A DNA stretch of 24,187 nt, taken from the NCBI GenBank assembly GCA_004802705.1, contig SGPL01000374.1, positions 8,733-32,919 of the forward strand. The letters run 5' to 3'. Of this stretch, positions 1-10,646 are shown one piece after another. The stretch comes from Bondarzewia mesenterica. Its lineage: Eukaryota; Basidiomycota; Agaricomycetes; Russulales; Bondarzewiaceae. The notes below the pieces were generated by a model that was not told where the DNA came from, ran no database searches, and saw only the letters and a list, made by a program, of their open reading frames with translations. Both the position numbers and the translations under genes were made by a program. How positions within the stretch are numbered: the stretch's first letter is position 1; each line of letters begins with the position of its first letter.

Positions 1-151
1 AANGNNTCGTCANTNNNACGATNNACNNTGNNNTNNNTNNNNTNNNTNGNCGNNANNNNCNGCNGCANTNCGNGCTTANANNGTTTCGAAATAATGTCGA
101 CTGGATGTACTTCTGTAACTTACGTACGTACAACTCCTACTCGAANCACTC

Positions 152-2370
152 ATGCTTGCACCCCGCATCTTGCTTCAGCTCAACCATATCGGCTTTAGTT
201 GGCTTATCTTAGCTGCATTGTGTGCAGGGCAAGCGTATATCCCCGATGACGTCGCTTTGAAAGATCAGACGCCTTTCACTTCTAGTCATGATTTCTGTGG
301 CAGCCTTTCGCTCGGTTCCAAAAGGGTGATCACGCCTGAGTTGTCAGATTATGTCCGCGAAATCTTGCACAAGGAGGAAGTTCCTGGCTATTCCTTGGTT
401 GTTATTCATGCAAATAGCACGAGTGAGTACGTCGCGTTCGGAAACATGACGGAAGATGGGAANCCGATGACTACAGACGTGAGCTATCTTTCATTGATTT
501 TGGAATGCAAAAGACATGCAATTATAACTTTTCATCATCTTCCGAAAGACACTTTTCAATATCGCATCGTGCTCTAAGGCATTCCTATCCGCATCGATGG
601 GAATTCTGATGGATGATTACGGCAACGGACGCAACGTCACAGCGTTGCCTCCAGGCCTCGCAACGTTTGATTGGGATACGAAAGTAAAGGATTTACTGCC
701 GGATGAATGGGAACTCATGGATGAGTGGGCAGACTCGAAGGCTAGTGTGAAAGATATCCTGTCGCACGTCTCAGGAATGCCCAGGTAAGTATCGGCCTGC
801 TGTACTTATCTCCGAGTCATCTCGAAGTACCGACTCATATCAACCTTTCTTTCGGTCCACAGGCATGATTACTCTTATAGCTCAGGAGATACTCCGAGCA
901 AAGTAGTTGGCAACCTGCGACGCTTGAGACCAGCGTTCGAGCTTCGGGAAAAATGGTCATATAACAACCAAGTACGTGGGTGTTCTGCAACTGACATACG
1001 ATGCCATGGAGCACCATCATCGTCATGTCCTCTCACGAAACGTCCTTTTACCCACTTATGTACCCTTATGTCGCCACAGATGTATATGACCGGTGCGTAC
1101 ATCATAGCTAAGTATACCAACGGCTTCTACACCGCTTTCGCTTCGGATCGAATTTTCAAGCCTCTGAATATGTCATCAACGACATTCTCTCCCGAGGAAG
1201 CTGCCTCGTCCGGGAAGCTCGCGCAGACATGGACGAGCTTTGGTCGGCGGATACCATTCTGGTTCGCTGAAGACGACATGCACTTGAATGCTGGCGCTGG
1301 CGGCGTCATTTCTAGTGTCGAAGACCTTGCAAGTCACATCTCACCCTTACAGTTGATATATTTCAGTCACCGACATGTCTGGCTTGCTAGGAAAAATGGG
1401 TACGCGCACTGCTCAATGCAGGCGTCGACCCGCGCACGAATACGACGGTCATCCCCCGCGCCGCATTTGATGAAGTTACCACAGCACATGCGGTTATGAT
1501 AGGAAAGCCTTCATCTCCTGACGAGTCAATCACGGGCTACGGGATGGGTTGGTGGAGGATGTCGTACCTGGGTCACGAGGTGCGACTTTTCCGTTTCTTT
1601 TCTGGATTGCAAGCGGACATGAGCGGGAGTTTTGCTGAACGGTGCCAACTCCGTTTCAAAAGGTAATCTCACACGACGGATCGATCCCAGGAATCTCAAC
1701 ACGCGTCGCATTTTTGCCTGCGGACGGCCTGGGGATTGTCGCACTAGCTAATGCGGATGAGAAAGCTCAGGTCAATACGGCCGTGATTAATCGGGTGATC
1801 AGAGACGCTCTCAGTCTCAATGGCACGGATGCGAAAGCGTTGGTTCAGGATACAGAACACGCACATTCGCAGGGTAAGGACACATCGCTCCCGCTCTCGT
1901 TAGAGAGGTACACGGGCACATACAGCAACGCTGGTTATGGCACTCTCTCTTTGTGCGACGCCTCAGCCTCACAACCACCATCATCATACTGCGCGCGCGT
2001 GCTGTCCGATTTCCAGACAGTCGACTCTGCCACCTCGTTTATGGCCAATTCGTCGAAGCAGCTTCTCGCAGCCTGGCCCCGCATCTGGGGCTCCCATATT
2101 CGCCTCACCTATCATGAGGGGAACAAGTTTTTCACTGAGATCACTTCGTTGTTTCCGAGTGGCTATGGAAAGAATACGACACCGTTCGCGACGAGCGAGG
2201 GTCGGGACACTCCCATCCTAGAATTTGTCGAGACGGCAGGAAAGGTTGTTGGATTCGGATTGACCGGGACCGTGGACGATACGAAGGTAACAAGGAGGCA
2301 GAAGCTGGGCGGGGGTGTAGAGAAAGAGGCAGACGTTTGGTTTGTCACGATTTCTGGAAGTGACATATGA
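152..2370 (+). CDS. Secreted beta-lactamase/transpeptidase-like serine hydrolase
   Basis: Six exons: 152-478, 549-784, 863-971, 1080-1328, 1391-1579, 1663-2370, giving about 605 aa. The family is the class C beta-lactamase/penicillin-binding-protein fold, active-site serine enzymes acting on amide or ester bonds; the fungal substrate is unknown. The N-terminus has a hydrophobic stretch (GFSWLILAALCAG) that suggests a signal peptide. Family motifs appear only after splicing: SxxK as S116-C-S-K119 (in FNIASCSK), YxN as Y221-N-N223, and a His-Asp-Gly box at 374-376 in the place of KTG. The region around SHVSGMPRHD and the GYGMGWW segment are also typical. The fourth intron (1329-1390) needs a GC donor (CTT|GCAAGT). 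Base 463 is N, so one residue is unknown. The start is the first ATG giving a signal peptide; the upstream sequence is partly undetermined. Family call is firm, substrate is not. Confidence 0.9.
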
Positions 2371-2780
2371 TACATATAAGATGAAACATTCCTCACAACG
2401 TGCTAACGGTACAAATACAAAATGGGCTGTAAGCTATGGTTTCCGCGGGTATAAATGTGCATTCCAAGTTTGAGATGCGAAATAAAAATTTAAGGTCCTC
2501 CACATTTCGTCTCAACTGTGTTGTGTTTTAATGACGCAAAGCTTCGCCTGCCTAAGGTGCTTTGCCTTGGCCGGCTTGCAACAAACTGGACAGACCGGCT
2601 GCCTCTGCAATGAATCTTCGACACACCTAAATGAATCCATCATTTTCAAAATCCCAAGAGATATGCTAAAGAAACTTATGCAGTACAAAATAAGTGCCCA
2701 CAACGTAGTGCTGCACGATGTACTTGGGGGATTGATGCAGATTGGACAAGCAACTTGAACACCAGCAGTCTTTGATTTGA
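2371..2780. other. Intergenic stretch with no supported gene
   Basis: About 410 nt holding the 3' flank of the serine hydrolase gene. Short open frames on both strands (for example 2531-2758 +) show no recognisable motif, no splice logic and no family resemblance. I see nothing else here. Confidence 0.5.
2481..2486 (+). promoter_or_regulatory. Possible polyadenylation signal of the serine hydrolase gene
   Basis: AATAAA about 110 nt after the stop codon at 2370, in an AT-rich stretch. It matches the eukaryotic consensus, but fungal signals are loose, so this is tentative. Confidence 0.3.
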
Positions 2781-4057
2781 GCTGGTGTATTCGATCTGCA
2801 ATACGAGCAAGGTAATGCTTTCACCCAAAGCCACCAGACGTTCTGGAGCGAGTTTCTCCCACTTTTTTCAACTCCGCATCGAGCTCCGAACGGCTGGTTC
2901 CGAGACTAGGATGCGAAGGTTCCGAAGAAGTATGCCAGAGTATGCCCGGTATTTTCGAGAGACGTTCTTGAACAGGGCACAATTGACGTGCTATTCGCTT
3001 CTCAGAGCCTCCCGCACATTCAGAACTCCATGGACAATGTCACGGAATATCTGACACACCGTTTTGTTTTTTTTCCTCGGGCAAAACGTTTTCCGCTCTC
3101 TGTCGCCTCAACGCCGTGTTTTGTCTCTACCGTCTTTGACTCGTCCGCGTCAGAGGCCCTCATGCTGTCTTTCACCCCTGGTGGTAGGGAAGACTTCCTC
3201 ACTGCATTCAAGAAGCAGGCCACGTTAGCTTCAGAGGAGCTCGGGAACGTCAAGTATGTCGTCGAGAACCGTGAAACTGAGAGGATCGGGGAGATGAAGA
3301 GCGGCAAATGGGTGGCCTACGCCGCGCGCGCCATGGTCGTACGCTTCTGGGATCTCACCAAAAAGGCAGACTCGTTGGACATCTTGCTCGTTCTTGCCGG
3401 TTACGTCCTCATGCACACGACCTTCATCCGGCTCTTCCTTTCCTCTAGGAGCTCCGGCTCCAACTTTTGATTGATGACAGCCATCCTCTCGTCTTCCATC
3501 CTCTCGTTCATCGTCGCCCTCCCCATTTCAGGCTACCTCGACATCCCCCTCGAACCCGTGAGCCTCATCGGAGCGCTTCCCTTCCTCGTCTGCACCGTCG
3601 GCTTTGACAAGCCACTCCGGCTCGCCCGTGCTGTCTTTAGCCACACATGTTCACGCCGGCCGTCCAAGAGGGCCGGTATCGCGGGCAGATGAAGCCCGCA
3701 CCGGAATTGATCATGGAGGCGCTGGACAAGGTGGCAAACCCGATCTTGCGGGACTATGCTCTGGAGATCGCGGTGCTGCTGATCGGGGCGTACAGCAAGG
3801 TCGGAGGGCTCACGAAATTTTGCGCGTTGGCGGCGCTGTTGTTGACGATTGACTGTGCTGCGATGGCGACATTGTATTTTGCAGTGCTGAGTCTGATGAT
3901 CGAGGTGAGGAGGATCAAGATGCTCAGGACGCTGTCTCGCTCGGGGACAACCACCATGCTGCCTAGGGACTTCCTGGGCCCATTTTCAGCTGCCTGCTGC
4001 TCTGCGCCCTTTGGAATGACCATATTCTCCAGATTTGGCCAGGCCTGGAAATGTTGA
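2781..4057 (+). pseudogene. Truncated, disrupted HMG-CoA reductase N-terminal (sterol-sensing) region
   Basis: The translated pieces match the N-terminal membrane half of fungal HMG-CoA reductase, the rate-limiting mevalonate enzyme of the ER. Visible are the luminal segment with FTPGGREDF, the start of the sterol-sensing domain (LAGYVLMHTTF, ALPFLVCTVGFDKPLRLARA) and the later helices (KPAPELIMEALDKV, LRDYALEIAVLLIG, LMIEVRRIKMLR). The copy is broken. A TGA at 3468-3470 sits where the family has Trp (NF-stop-L), with the same frame continuing directly after it. One base is missing near 3645-3650 after VFSH. Homology ends near 3940 and the frame stops at 4057. The C-terminal catalytic domain is absent, so no reductase activity is possible. 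An upstream extension to about 2781 contains a TAG at 2907 and is less certain. It is best read as a decaying duplicate, the functional gene lying elsewhere. Confidence 0.85.
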
Positions 4058-4417
4058 CGGGAACGTCCTTGACTGAATGCATGATGCCTTTCGCATGTGT
4101 ACAAAATGGCTCGATTGCTTTGCTTTGTCCGGCGCATCACAATACTCATCTTGCGCTTTCATTATCATTCTCCATATGCTTCACAGCTTTTTCTTGATTC
4201 TGGACCGAGTTCTGCAACCGACTTGTCCCTGTTGGAGACTTCTGGGCACCGGAAACCAATCTGAGAGTCAGGTATCTTGGTGTTCAAACATTTAAATGGA
4301 GCCAAACCAACTAGGAATGCATCACCGTTGACACACATGCTTGTCTTCAGTTACTGATTTCTCAATAAAACAGGTCCATTTCCCCAACCAGCTACCGAGG
4401 ATCACTAATGGGACGAG

Positions 4418-4426
4418 TATATATAT
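4418..4426 (+). promoter_or_regulatory. TATA box of the CPL1-like gene
   Basis: An alternating TATATATAT run about 73 nt before the chosen ATG at 4499, in a good position for a core promoter. The wider 4058-4498 stretch is otherwise gene-free and holds nothing else I can support. Confidence 0.55.
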
Positions 4427-4498
4427 GCCCCCTCGAGTCACTTCTTTCCTTGAGTGTTTTTCTTTGCAACTTGGCTTTGCCCTCCTCTAACGCTCGTT

Positions 4499-5548
4499 AT
4501 GCGTCTTTCACCGTTATTCATGCGCTTTTTATCATCTCTTTCCGCTGTCAATCTTCTCGTGCTTCCTGTTTTCGCTCGCCTTGACTTTGCTTTGCGTCAA
4601 CATTATGAGCCTCGCGCTTTGCTGGATGTATGCGCATACATTGACGCAGACGCGTTGGCACATGCCGGTCTCGTCGGTATCCCGGCGAACGTGCTTGCAA
4701 ATCTTGATCTTTGCTTATGTCTCTCTGCGTTACCTCTGGTCCTTCAGACCAACGCCAATGTGAAAGCTCTCGTCGATATTGGAAATACTGCCGTCGACGC
4801 TCTTCTGACTGCTCTGGTGTGTCCTGATTTTTTTATGAACCATCGCTATACTGATAACATGGGCTTTTCATTATCTCAGATCAACTCTGTTCCGAGTTCA
4901 CGGCAGTGCATATACCCAGCGCACTCGTCGCCCTTATGCACCAAAAATGACCCCTGTGGCCATAGCTGCCAGCCTCCCTATGTACCTCAGAATGGTCAAT
5001 GCGTGTGTTCCCTTCCGTACAAGGAATGTAACGGCAAATGTGGCCAATTTCACAAGATGCTATGCCTGCACCCTCCCTTGTCCATTCAGTGCTTATCTAT
5101 AACATTTCCTAGGGATGTAGTTCCGCCGTGCCTGTCGCAAAGCGAGGCCTCAGGAACGTCCATCAAAACAGGATCCACAACTTGGCTCATGCTCAGGCAG
5201 AGTGTGGCCCTGGGGAGACCGTCTGTGGTGCACATTATGGCTCGGCTGGATTCGAGTGTCTGAACACCAACAGTGCACTGGAGAGTTGTGCGTTGCTTGT
5301 CCTTCCGTCACCTTCATATCCGCTTCACACTCACTTTCGCAGGTGGCGGTTGTGCGATCCCTAATCCATTCCCGTCTCCATCTCAGCAAGGTCCCAAGGG
5401 TGTCGATTGTGCCTCGCTTCCTGGTGTTCTCGACGCTGAATGCTCAGTTGGCAAATGCATCGTCAAACGCTGCCGGGATGATTTCAGCATCAGCACTTCT
5501 GGCGACGAATGTGTGGCTAAGGCCGTTGAAGTAGGGAGGCGAGGATAA
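4499..5548 (+). CDS. CPL1-like cysteine-rich secreted protein
   Basis: Proposed exons 4499-4816, 4880-5056, 5113-5287, 5343-5548, about 291 aa. The start at 4499 gives a clear signal peptide (about residues 1-26). A hydrophobic middle is followed by a cysteine-rich segment (C-x-C-x5-C-x3-C spacing around QCVCSLPYKECNGKC). The C-terminal part, from about residue 196, matches the CPL1-like domain of basidiomycetes (GFECLNT...LESC, GVDCASLPGV, CSVGKCIVKRC). Known family: CPL1 of Cryptococcus is a secreted effector linked to capsule and host interaction; most homologues are uncharacterised, and a role in host or environment interaction is only inference. Introns one and three are GT-AG. The second (5057-5112) must begin with AT to join the two conserved halves in frame, so the donor appears mutated or non-canonical. 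If unspliced, the frame runs into a stop before the CPL1-like domain is completed. Confidence 0.8.
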
Positions 5549-6155
5549 GGAGAAGACAGGGAGGTCAGGTGGGATACCAAGGGTCCGCGGTTTCATGTCT
5601 TGTGTACCACATGTCTTGAGTATCAACTTGCGTTTGGAGTCTTTTGTCTCGCAATGATCTGAACTGGTCCAATCTATAGCCCCAACACACATTGTCACTC
5701 TGCCTCGACAGCTTCCACCCCGAGCCACAGACGGGCAATTCACAGCCCGATACATTGACACCTCAGAGGCACCACCATCATCAGGAAATCGGTGAGGCCC
5801 CGACATGACCAGTCGGAGTTGGTAGCACGATAGCTCAGCGTCACTTGCCGCTCAGCTTTTATATGATAGTGGTGCGTGATTGATCAGTTACGATTTTTCA
5901 GAATTCGTATGGTGACGATCCAACTCACCTACTAGCAAGATGTAGTTCTGTGTAGGCTGGATGAGAATAAAACGACTCGGGGCTTTCGCTGATGTCTTCG
6001 GAGGAATTTGACCAGGCTCGTACCCAGCCTGTTCACGTATGGGTACAAGCCTGGCATTTCCCAGTACTTTAGAGTATGCAGTCTCTGTTGCTGAGCAGAA
6101 GATAGTCATTCTGGATTTGAGGATAAGCACCTACTATCATGGAGTTCACGGCCAT
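5444..6155 (-). CDS. Hypothetical protein (weak three-exon model)
   Basis: I do not recognise this. A model of exons 6155-6131, 6090-5929 and 5850-5444 joins in frame with GT-AG introns (the first only 40 nt, short for this genome) and gives about 197 aa. The middle exon encodes a hydrophilic stretch ending in FILIQPTQNYILLV; the last contains five cysteines (for example NCPSV, TMCVG, SSDHC, KTCGT). There is no clear signal peptide. Its 3' end would overlap the last exon of the CPL1-like gene antisense by about 100 nt, and it lies downstream of copy A on the same strand. The upstream sequence also has good splice-like sites (GTAAGT near 6239), so the true 5' end could differ, or the region may be the 3' untranslated tail of copy A. 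Confidence 0.22.
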
Positions 6156-6327
6156 GATATAGATGTTCACAATGAACAAATGGTGTATTCTGAAATACCG
6201 GCAAAATGATGTAGTCTACGACAGGATAGCAACTTACATTCCATGTGGACCAGTAAGGATAAAGCTCAATTATAACTCTGCGCAGCAAGAGTATCACTCT
6301 GCTGTTCCAGTGCTCAAGGGCTCAAAC

Positions 6328-8571
6328 TCAAGCTCGAAGGTCAAGCTTCAGCAAGGCGAACAGCAGTATGGCAGCGTTGCAAATAGGGCAACGCGCATTC
6401 TCCCTGACCTCCTTGACGATGCATCTATTTGGGTATAACCAGAAGCGTCAGATTTAGACGTCAAAAACAGGAAAGTGAAGATGCANATCTCACCTGTTGC
6501 AGAACAAATGCCCGCACGCCGTTGCCGTAATCTCTTCACAAGGGTCAAGAGTACAGGACCGGCAGTAGAACTGAGATCTCGTGGTCGCATTGGACGACGA
6601 GGATCTCAATGGCTGGGTTGTCGAAGATACAGCCCTCATGAAAGGAGAAATGATGGCAAGAGGTGTACTCGGCACAGCTGGCGGGGATGGCGACGACGTG
6701 GAGAACACGTCCATTTCCCTTGCCTCTCCGAGCAGCGTCTCCATGCGCTTGATCTCTCTCTGCCTCCACCCTCCTTCTTTCGCATTCGTAGGACTCCCGC
6801 TGGCACTTCCATTGAGAAGGTTGAAATTCGATAGGTCCCCAGAGGGCGTCTCAGCGATCGAGAGCCGAGAACGAGACGAAGATGGCTCAGAAGGGCTGAG
6901 AGGATGAGATTGAGTAGGCGTATGTACGGACGACGACGATGGTGACGACGTCATGAGATGTGGAGGGGGAGGGGTTCCATTTCTGTTAGAAGAATTTGTA
7001 GTAGCCCGTCGATACCAGAGAGGTACGTTTGAAGTTGAAGACTCTGACATGGTTCCGTTCGTCATTTCTCCATCAGGCGAACGATTGGACGTGTTGTCAC
7101 CGGAGAGAGTTGAGTTTGAAGAAGTAAGGCTGAACGTCCTTGCTCCGTCGCGATCAGAAAGGTCGAAGCCAGATATAGACCCCAAGCGCATTCTCGAGAT
7201 GCCACTCACGCCCTCCGGAACGTGTGAAATCGTCCGCGCACTCCGACCTGCAAGACCGGATGCAAAAACATTCGAAGAGGACGGCAAACTCTGAGCGGCG
7301 TGCGGCGCGCTCGTCTGCGTCCACGGCCATACCGATCTTAGCGTATGAGTAGGATAGCATGTGTCGCGAGTTCGACTTACAGACGAGGCCAATTGAGCCA
7401 ATGCTCTCCAAGGACCGGCCTCGGATGCCTATTCATCAGCTTCGTAGGTGTTGGAAGAATTCAGCTCCGTGTGTATGCTCACCTCCTCAGAACTCAAAGT
7501 TCCACTAGGTCCTGAATGAGGGTGCTGGTAGACCTGTTGAGAGGTTGAAGAGATGAAATGTGGTTGGGACTGACTACGCCATACCTCAGTCTTAGACTTC
7601 GTAGCCTAGGTCCAATCGTGAGCTACCACAGTCAAGGAAGAAATAAATGTGATGAACTCACAGTATGCGTTTCGGCATAGTGCTACAAACGAAAATAACA
7701 AGGCTTGTTCAACGAAAGACATGGGTGTTAGATATAGAAGAGAGAATAGTACCTCAACCTTCGTTTGCACGTCCTTGAAGACCTTGTAACATATCCCGCA
7801 CATGCTATGAATTCCCGGATCGCTATTGTGTAGATCCAACTCCGCCGAAGAAGCGAAGGGTATATCGCATATACCGCAACGCAACTCGGGATGAGCATGT
7901 TTACTAGCTTTGTGCTATGCATTCGACATGTCAGGCATATAGAGTATAATAGGCGACAGTTCAGCATACCTCGTCGAGCTTCGTCTGGCTCTCGAATCCA
8001 ATAAAACATTCCTCACAATGAGGATGATTCCCAGAATTGAGGTAATGCTTATCCAGTTCGTCCTTGAACATGATCAAATTACAGCACCTTACCCTCGGAT
8101 GCTCGTCCGCCATGTGCTTCATTTCGGATAGAAAAGATAAAAATGCAGAATCCGTGAGCCAGTGAGAACAGCTAAGGACAAGGAAATGCGTGGCTAACCA
8201 CGGCAAGAGCTTCATTGTCTCTCACTCCGCTGGCGCAACGACGACAGTTCGGATGAGCATCGGAGGCACGATAATGCTGTTCTAGAGCAGTCTGTGAATG
8301 AAATTTCCGATCGCATTTGTCGCAATAGACCACGTGCTTGGCTTCGTTGTGCTGATATCCAGATCGCAAGCGTGAGGAGATGAGACAATTTCGAAATATT
8401 GAAGAGACCGACCTGAACGTAGGATGGTCGATCCTTAAAAACACGCTGGCATTCGTTGCACAGCGGATGGGTCCCGCGCGCAGCATTAGCATGAGCCATC
8501 AACTCTTCAGGAGTGTTGAAGACTCTCTCTACTGAGGCTAGAGAGCACTGTTGTGAAGGGCAGGCGGGCAT
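6328..8571 (-). CDS. Eight-finger C2H2 / C-terminal RING protein, copy A
   Basis: Ten exons on the minus strand: 8571-8413, 8351-8199, 8116-7970, 7914-7753, 7682-7662, 7605-7585, 7533-7483, 7428-7381, 7314-6494, 6424-6328, giving 559 aa. Residues 1 to about 220 hold eight finger-like units, mostly C-x2-C-x12-H-x4/6-H; units 1 and 5 are degenerate. A Ser/Pro/Thr-rich linker follows. A C3HC4 RING ends the protein: C505, C508, C521, H523, C526, C529, C540, C543, then a conserved hydrophobic tail. RING domains usually recruit E2 ubiquitin enzymes; fingers may bind DNA, RNA or protein. A role as an E3 ligase is inference. The start at 8571 is supported by the MP-x-CP-like N-terminus shared with copy B and by a TATA box 64 nt upstream. 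Exons 5 and 6 are only 21 nt each and less certain. An undetermined base (6486) lies in the last intron. Confidence 0.82.
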
Positions 8572-8634
8572 TCCAAGATTTGTTCGTGGCAAGACTCGGA
8601 AAGGTGAGGACCTCTATTTGTATGAAAGCACCAG

Positions 8635-8642
8635 TATTTATA
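8635..8642 (-). promoter_or_regulatory. TATA box of C2H2/RING copy A
   Basis: Reads TATAAATA on the minus strand, 64 nt upstream of the chosen ATG at 8571. This matches a consensus core promoter and supports starting copy A at 8571 rather than extending it into upstream exons. Confidence 0.55.
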
Positions 8643-8700
8643 TTTTCAGGCGTCCCAGCTTTGATCATGCGCAGCCGCATGAAGGCCATGCGGATGGCAC

Positions 8701-9006
8701 TCAGTCGAAAACGTGGCCTGCTTCGCAAGGTCTCCTAGGATTCGTAAGTCCACGATCGGCGCGACTTTGGTTAGGAGAACAATGGTGGACGTCCACTCAC
8801 ATGTAATAAGCACAATCGGTCATCCCATAGTGAGTCTACGTTATTACGGCGTCAGTAGAAGGATACGTGCCTTGGCACAGTATGCCACTCACAGTCCTCG
8901 ACCAGCTTAGGTATTGATGGTCCAAGGGGACTCCAAGATTGGAACAAGTGTACAGAACAATGGACGTCAAAAGATGGTACGAAATGTACCTTCCCTTCCC
9001 ACACAT
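8701..9006 (-). CDS. Possible small minus-strand gene (very tentative)
   Basis: I do not recognise a family. Two introns with good signals lie here: 8892-8836 (GTGAGT donor, TACTGACG branch point) and 8800-8735 (GTGAGT donor, CCTAACC branch point). One model, exons 9006-8893, 8835-8801 and 8734-8701, starts at an ATG and gives about 60 aa with a mildly hydrophobic middle (LLTSIVLYTCS). A second frame through the same exons stays open longer, from 9133 to 8507, and would overlap the start of copy A. Because two frames compete, I trust the splice sites more than either protein. It could be the 5' leader of another transcript. Confidence 0.2.
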
Positions 9007-9908
9007 ACTGCCTTGTGATTATTACTGACTCGAACCTATTTCCCCTTGAGTGTTTGGGTACCTGTGGGGGAACTGTCGAAACATTCTCAATAGTTCCATG
9101 AGTCACAAACGAGGAAGTACATACTTCACTCACTGCTACCCTACTGCGCTAGACTGGTGACCAAATCTCTAGATAGCGGGCGCAGTGACGGACAAGTCGG
9201 GTACTGCGCCCTATCGCGGCCCAAGCTCAATGGCCTCATCCTTGCCCAAAAGGGTTTTACGATGTATGCCTTGAACCATGCCAGACTATTCCTGTGGTAC
9301 GCATCTACCTAGAGAATTTCCTGCTCTTCTCGCGGTGATGAATTTCAGGCATTCAGAATTGACTCGAAATTGTTAAGTCCGCCACGGTACGAAGGACACC
9401 TCACAATAAAATTGTGTACAAATGCACGTAGATATATGCGAGCTTGTTCTAGTCTCGCATTTATGCTTCACGTCAAAGTCATTCGCCTTGAAATCCGATC
9501 TAGTCAGCGACTAAGCACGCTACGGGAAATAGCTTACTCGCATGAGATTCGCCCTTTGCGTGCTATAAAGGCTCTAATTCGGGCTGATACGAGAATTCGA
9601 CAACGCTCGTCGTAAGTTTCTGTGACTGTCCGTTGACAGCTGTCGGTGAGCGCCTGAAGAATAACGAAAGATACGAGTCAGATAAACGTAGAACGTTATC
9701 CTTATACTTACATCTGATGAAGTACATCTTCCAACCTCCCGCTCTGCGCGTCCTAAGAAACGTGAACGAGTCGTACATCACATATTTGGTATGTTGTAGC
9801 ACGAAAGCGATACATCGCAGGGCGATCGATGGACGCAGCAATTCCGAAGGACGTGCGAGATACCGCAGCAAAGATGCTGCTGACTGTGCAGATGCCAGAA
9901 TCGAGAGC

Positions 9909-10016
9909 GAGTAGATAGTAGCATGCTTCATGGCGCTCTCTTGAATAGGGAAAGCGGATCAAGAGTAGGACATAGCTTGCTTCGTGGCGTCGTCTTAAAC
10001 AGGGAAAGCGGATCAA
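9909..10016. repeat. Imperfect tandem duplication, two 54-nt copies
   Basis: Copy one is 9909-9962 and copy two 9963-10016, directly adjacent. By eye 43 of 54 positions match. The right halves are almost the same, both ending in AGGGAAAGCGGATCAA. The divergence shows it is not recent. No gene or mobile element is evident around it. Confidence 0.75.
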
Positions 10017-10625
10017 TCTCCAGCATTAAAGTTAAGCAGTCCAAAGGCTAGCCAAAGTTAGTCCTCGCGTGTGACAAGATATACAAAGATAGAAGGGCGA
10101 CTCGGTCTATGATTTTCAGCAGGCAGCCAAGGAAAGAGAACCCAGACAAAAACTGAAGCATCATCGCAGCAAACACGCACCGTGCTCCACAAGCAATGGA
10201 AGATGAATTATGGCGTTAGCCGATACTGGCGCCTACCGCGTCTCATTTCTTCTCACAATATCAACTCACTACATATAGGGAAGAAATCACTAGGTCAGGC
10301 CGGGACAGTCGTCACAGTAGCCTGAGCTTTATCGCCCAGTCAGCCAATTCCAGAAGAGACCGCGGCACCCACTTCGTAGACGAGGCTGAGTCAAGACAAG
10401 TCTCGAGCTCGACGAAAAGCAAGCCAAATAAATCAAGGAAGAACCAACAGAGCAACTGGAGGATATTACAGGGCTTGAAGCTTCAAGACTTTACGAGACT
10501 ACGTCACCAAAAATATGCCAGGCCCGTCGCTATGAAATAGAAAACTTCATGAGGCCCGAGCAACGGCTTGATGTGGTGCGAAAAGACAGGCGACTCGGGC
10601 GTCCTCCAAATCTGTGACAAAATAG

Positions 10626-10646
10626 TGTGACATTGAGTATGTCACA
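10626..10646. repeat. Short palindrome with 8-nt arms
   Basis: TGTGACAT and ATGTCACA are perfect inverted copies separated by 5 nt. It could form a small hairpin or be a dimeric factor site, but it lies about 490 nt upstream of the halogenase ATG and such palindromes arise by chance. Confidence 0.4.

Noticed and set aside
3468..3470. TGA as recoded codon (readthrough or selenocysteine) in the HMG-CoA reductase relic
   Set aside because: A frameshift lies 170 nt downstream and the catalytic domain is missing, so decay explains it better.
8507..8734. Fusion of upstream minus-strand exons to copy A
   Set aside because: A splice joining them in frame is possible (8631-8566), but copies B and C start with the same MP N-terminus as the 8571 ATG, and a TATA box lies 64 nt upstream of it.
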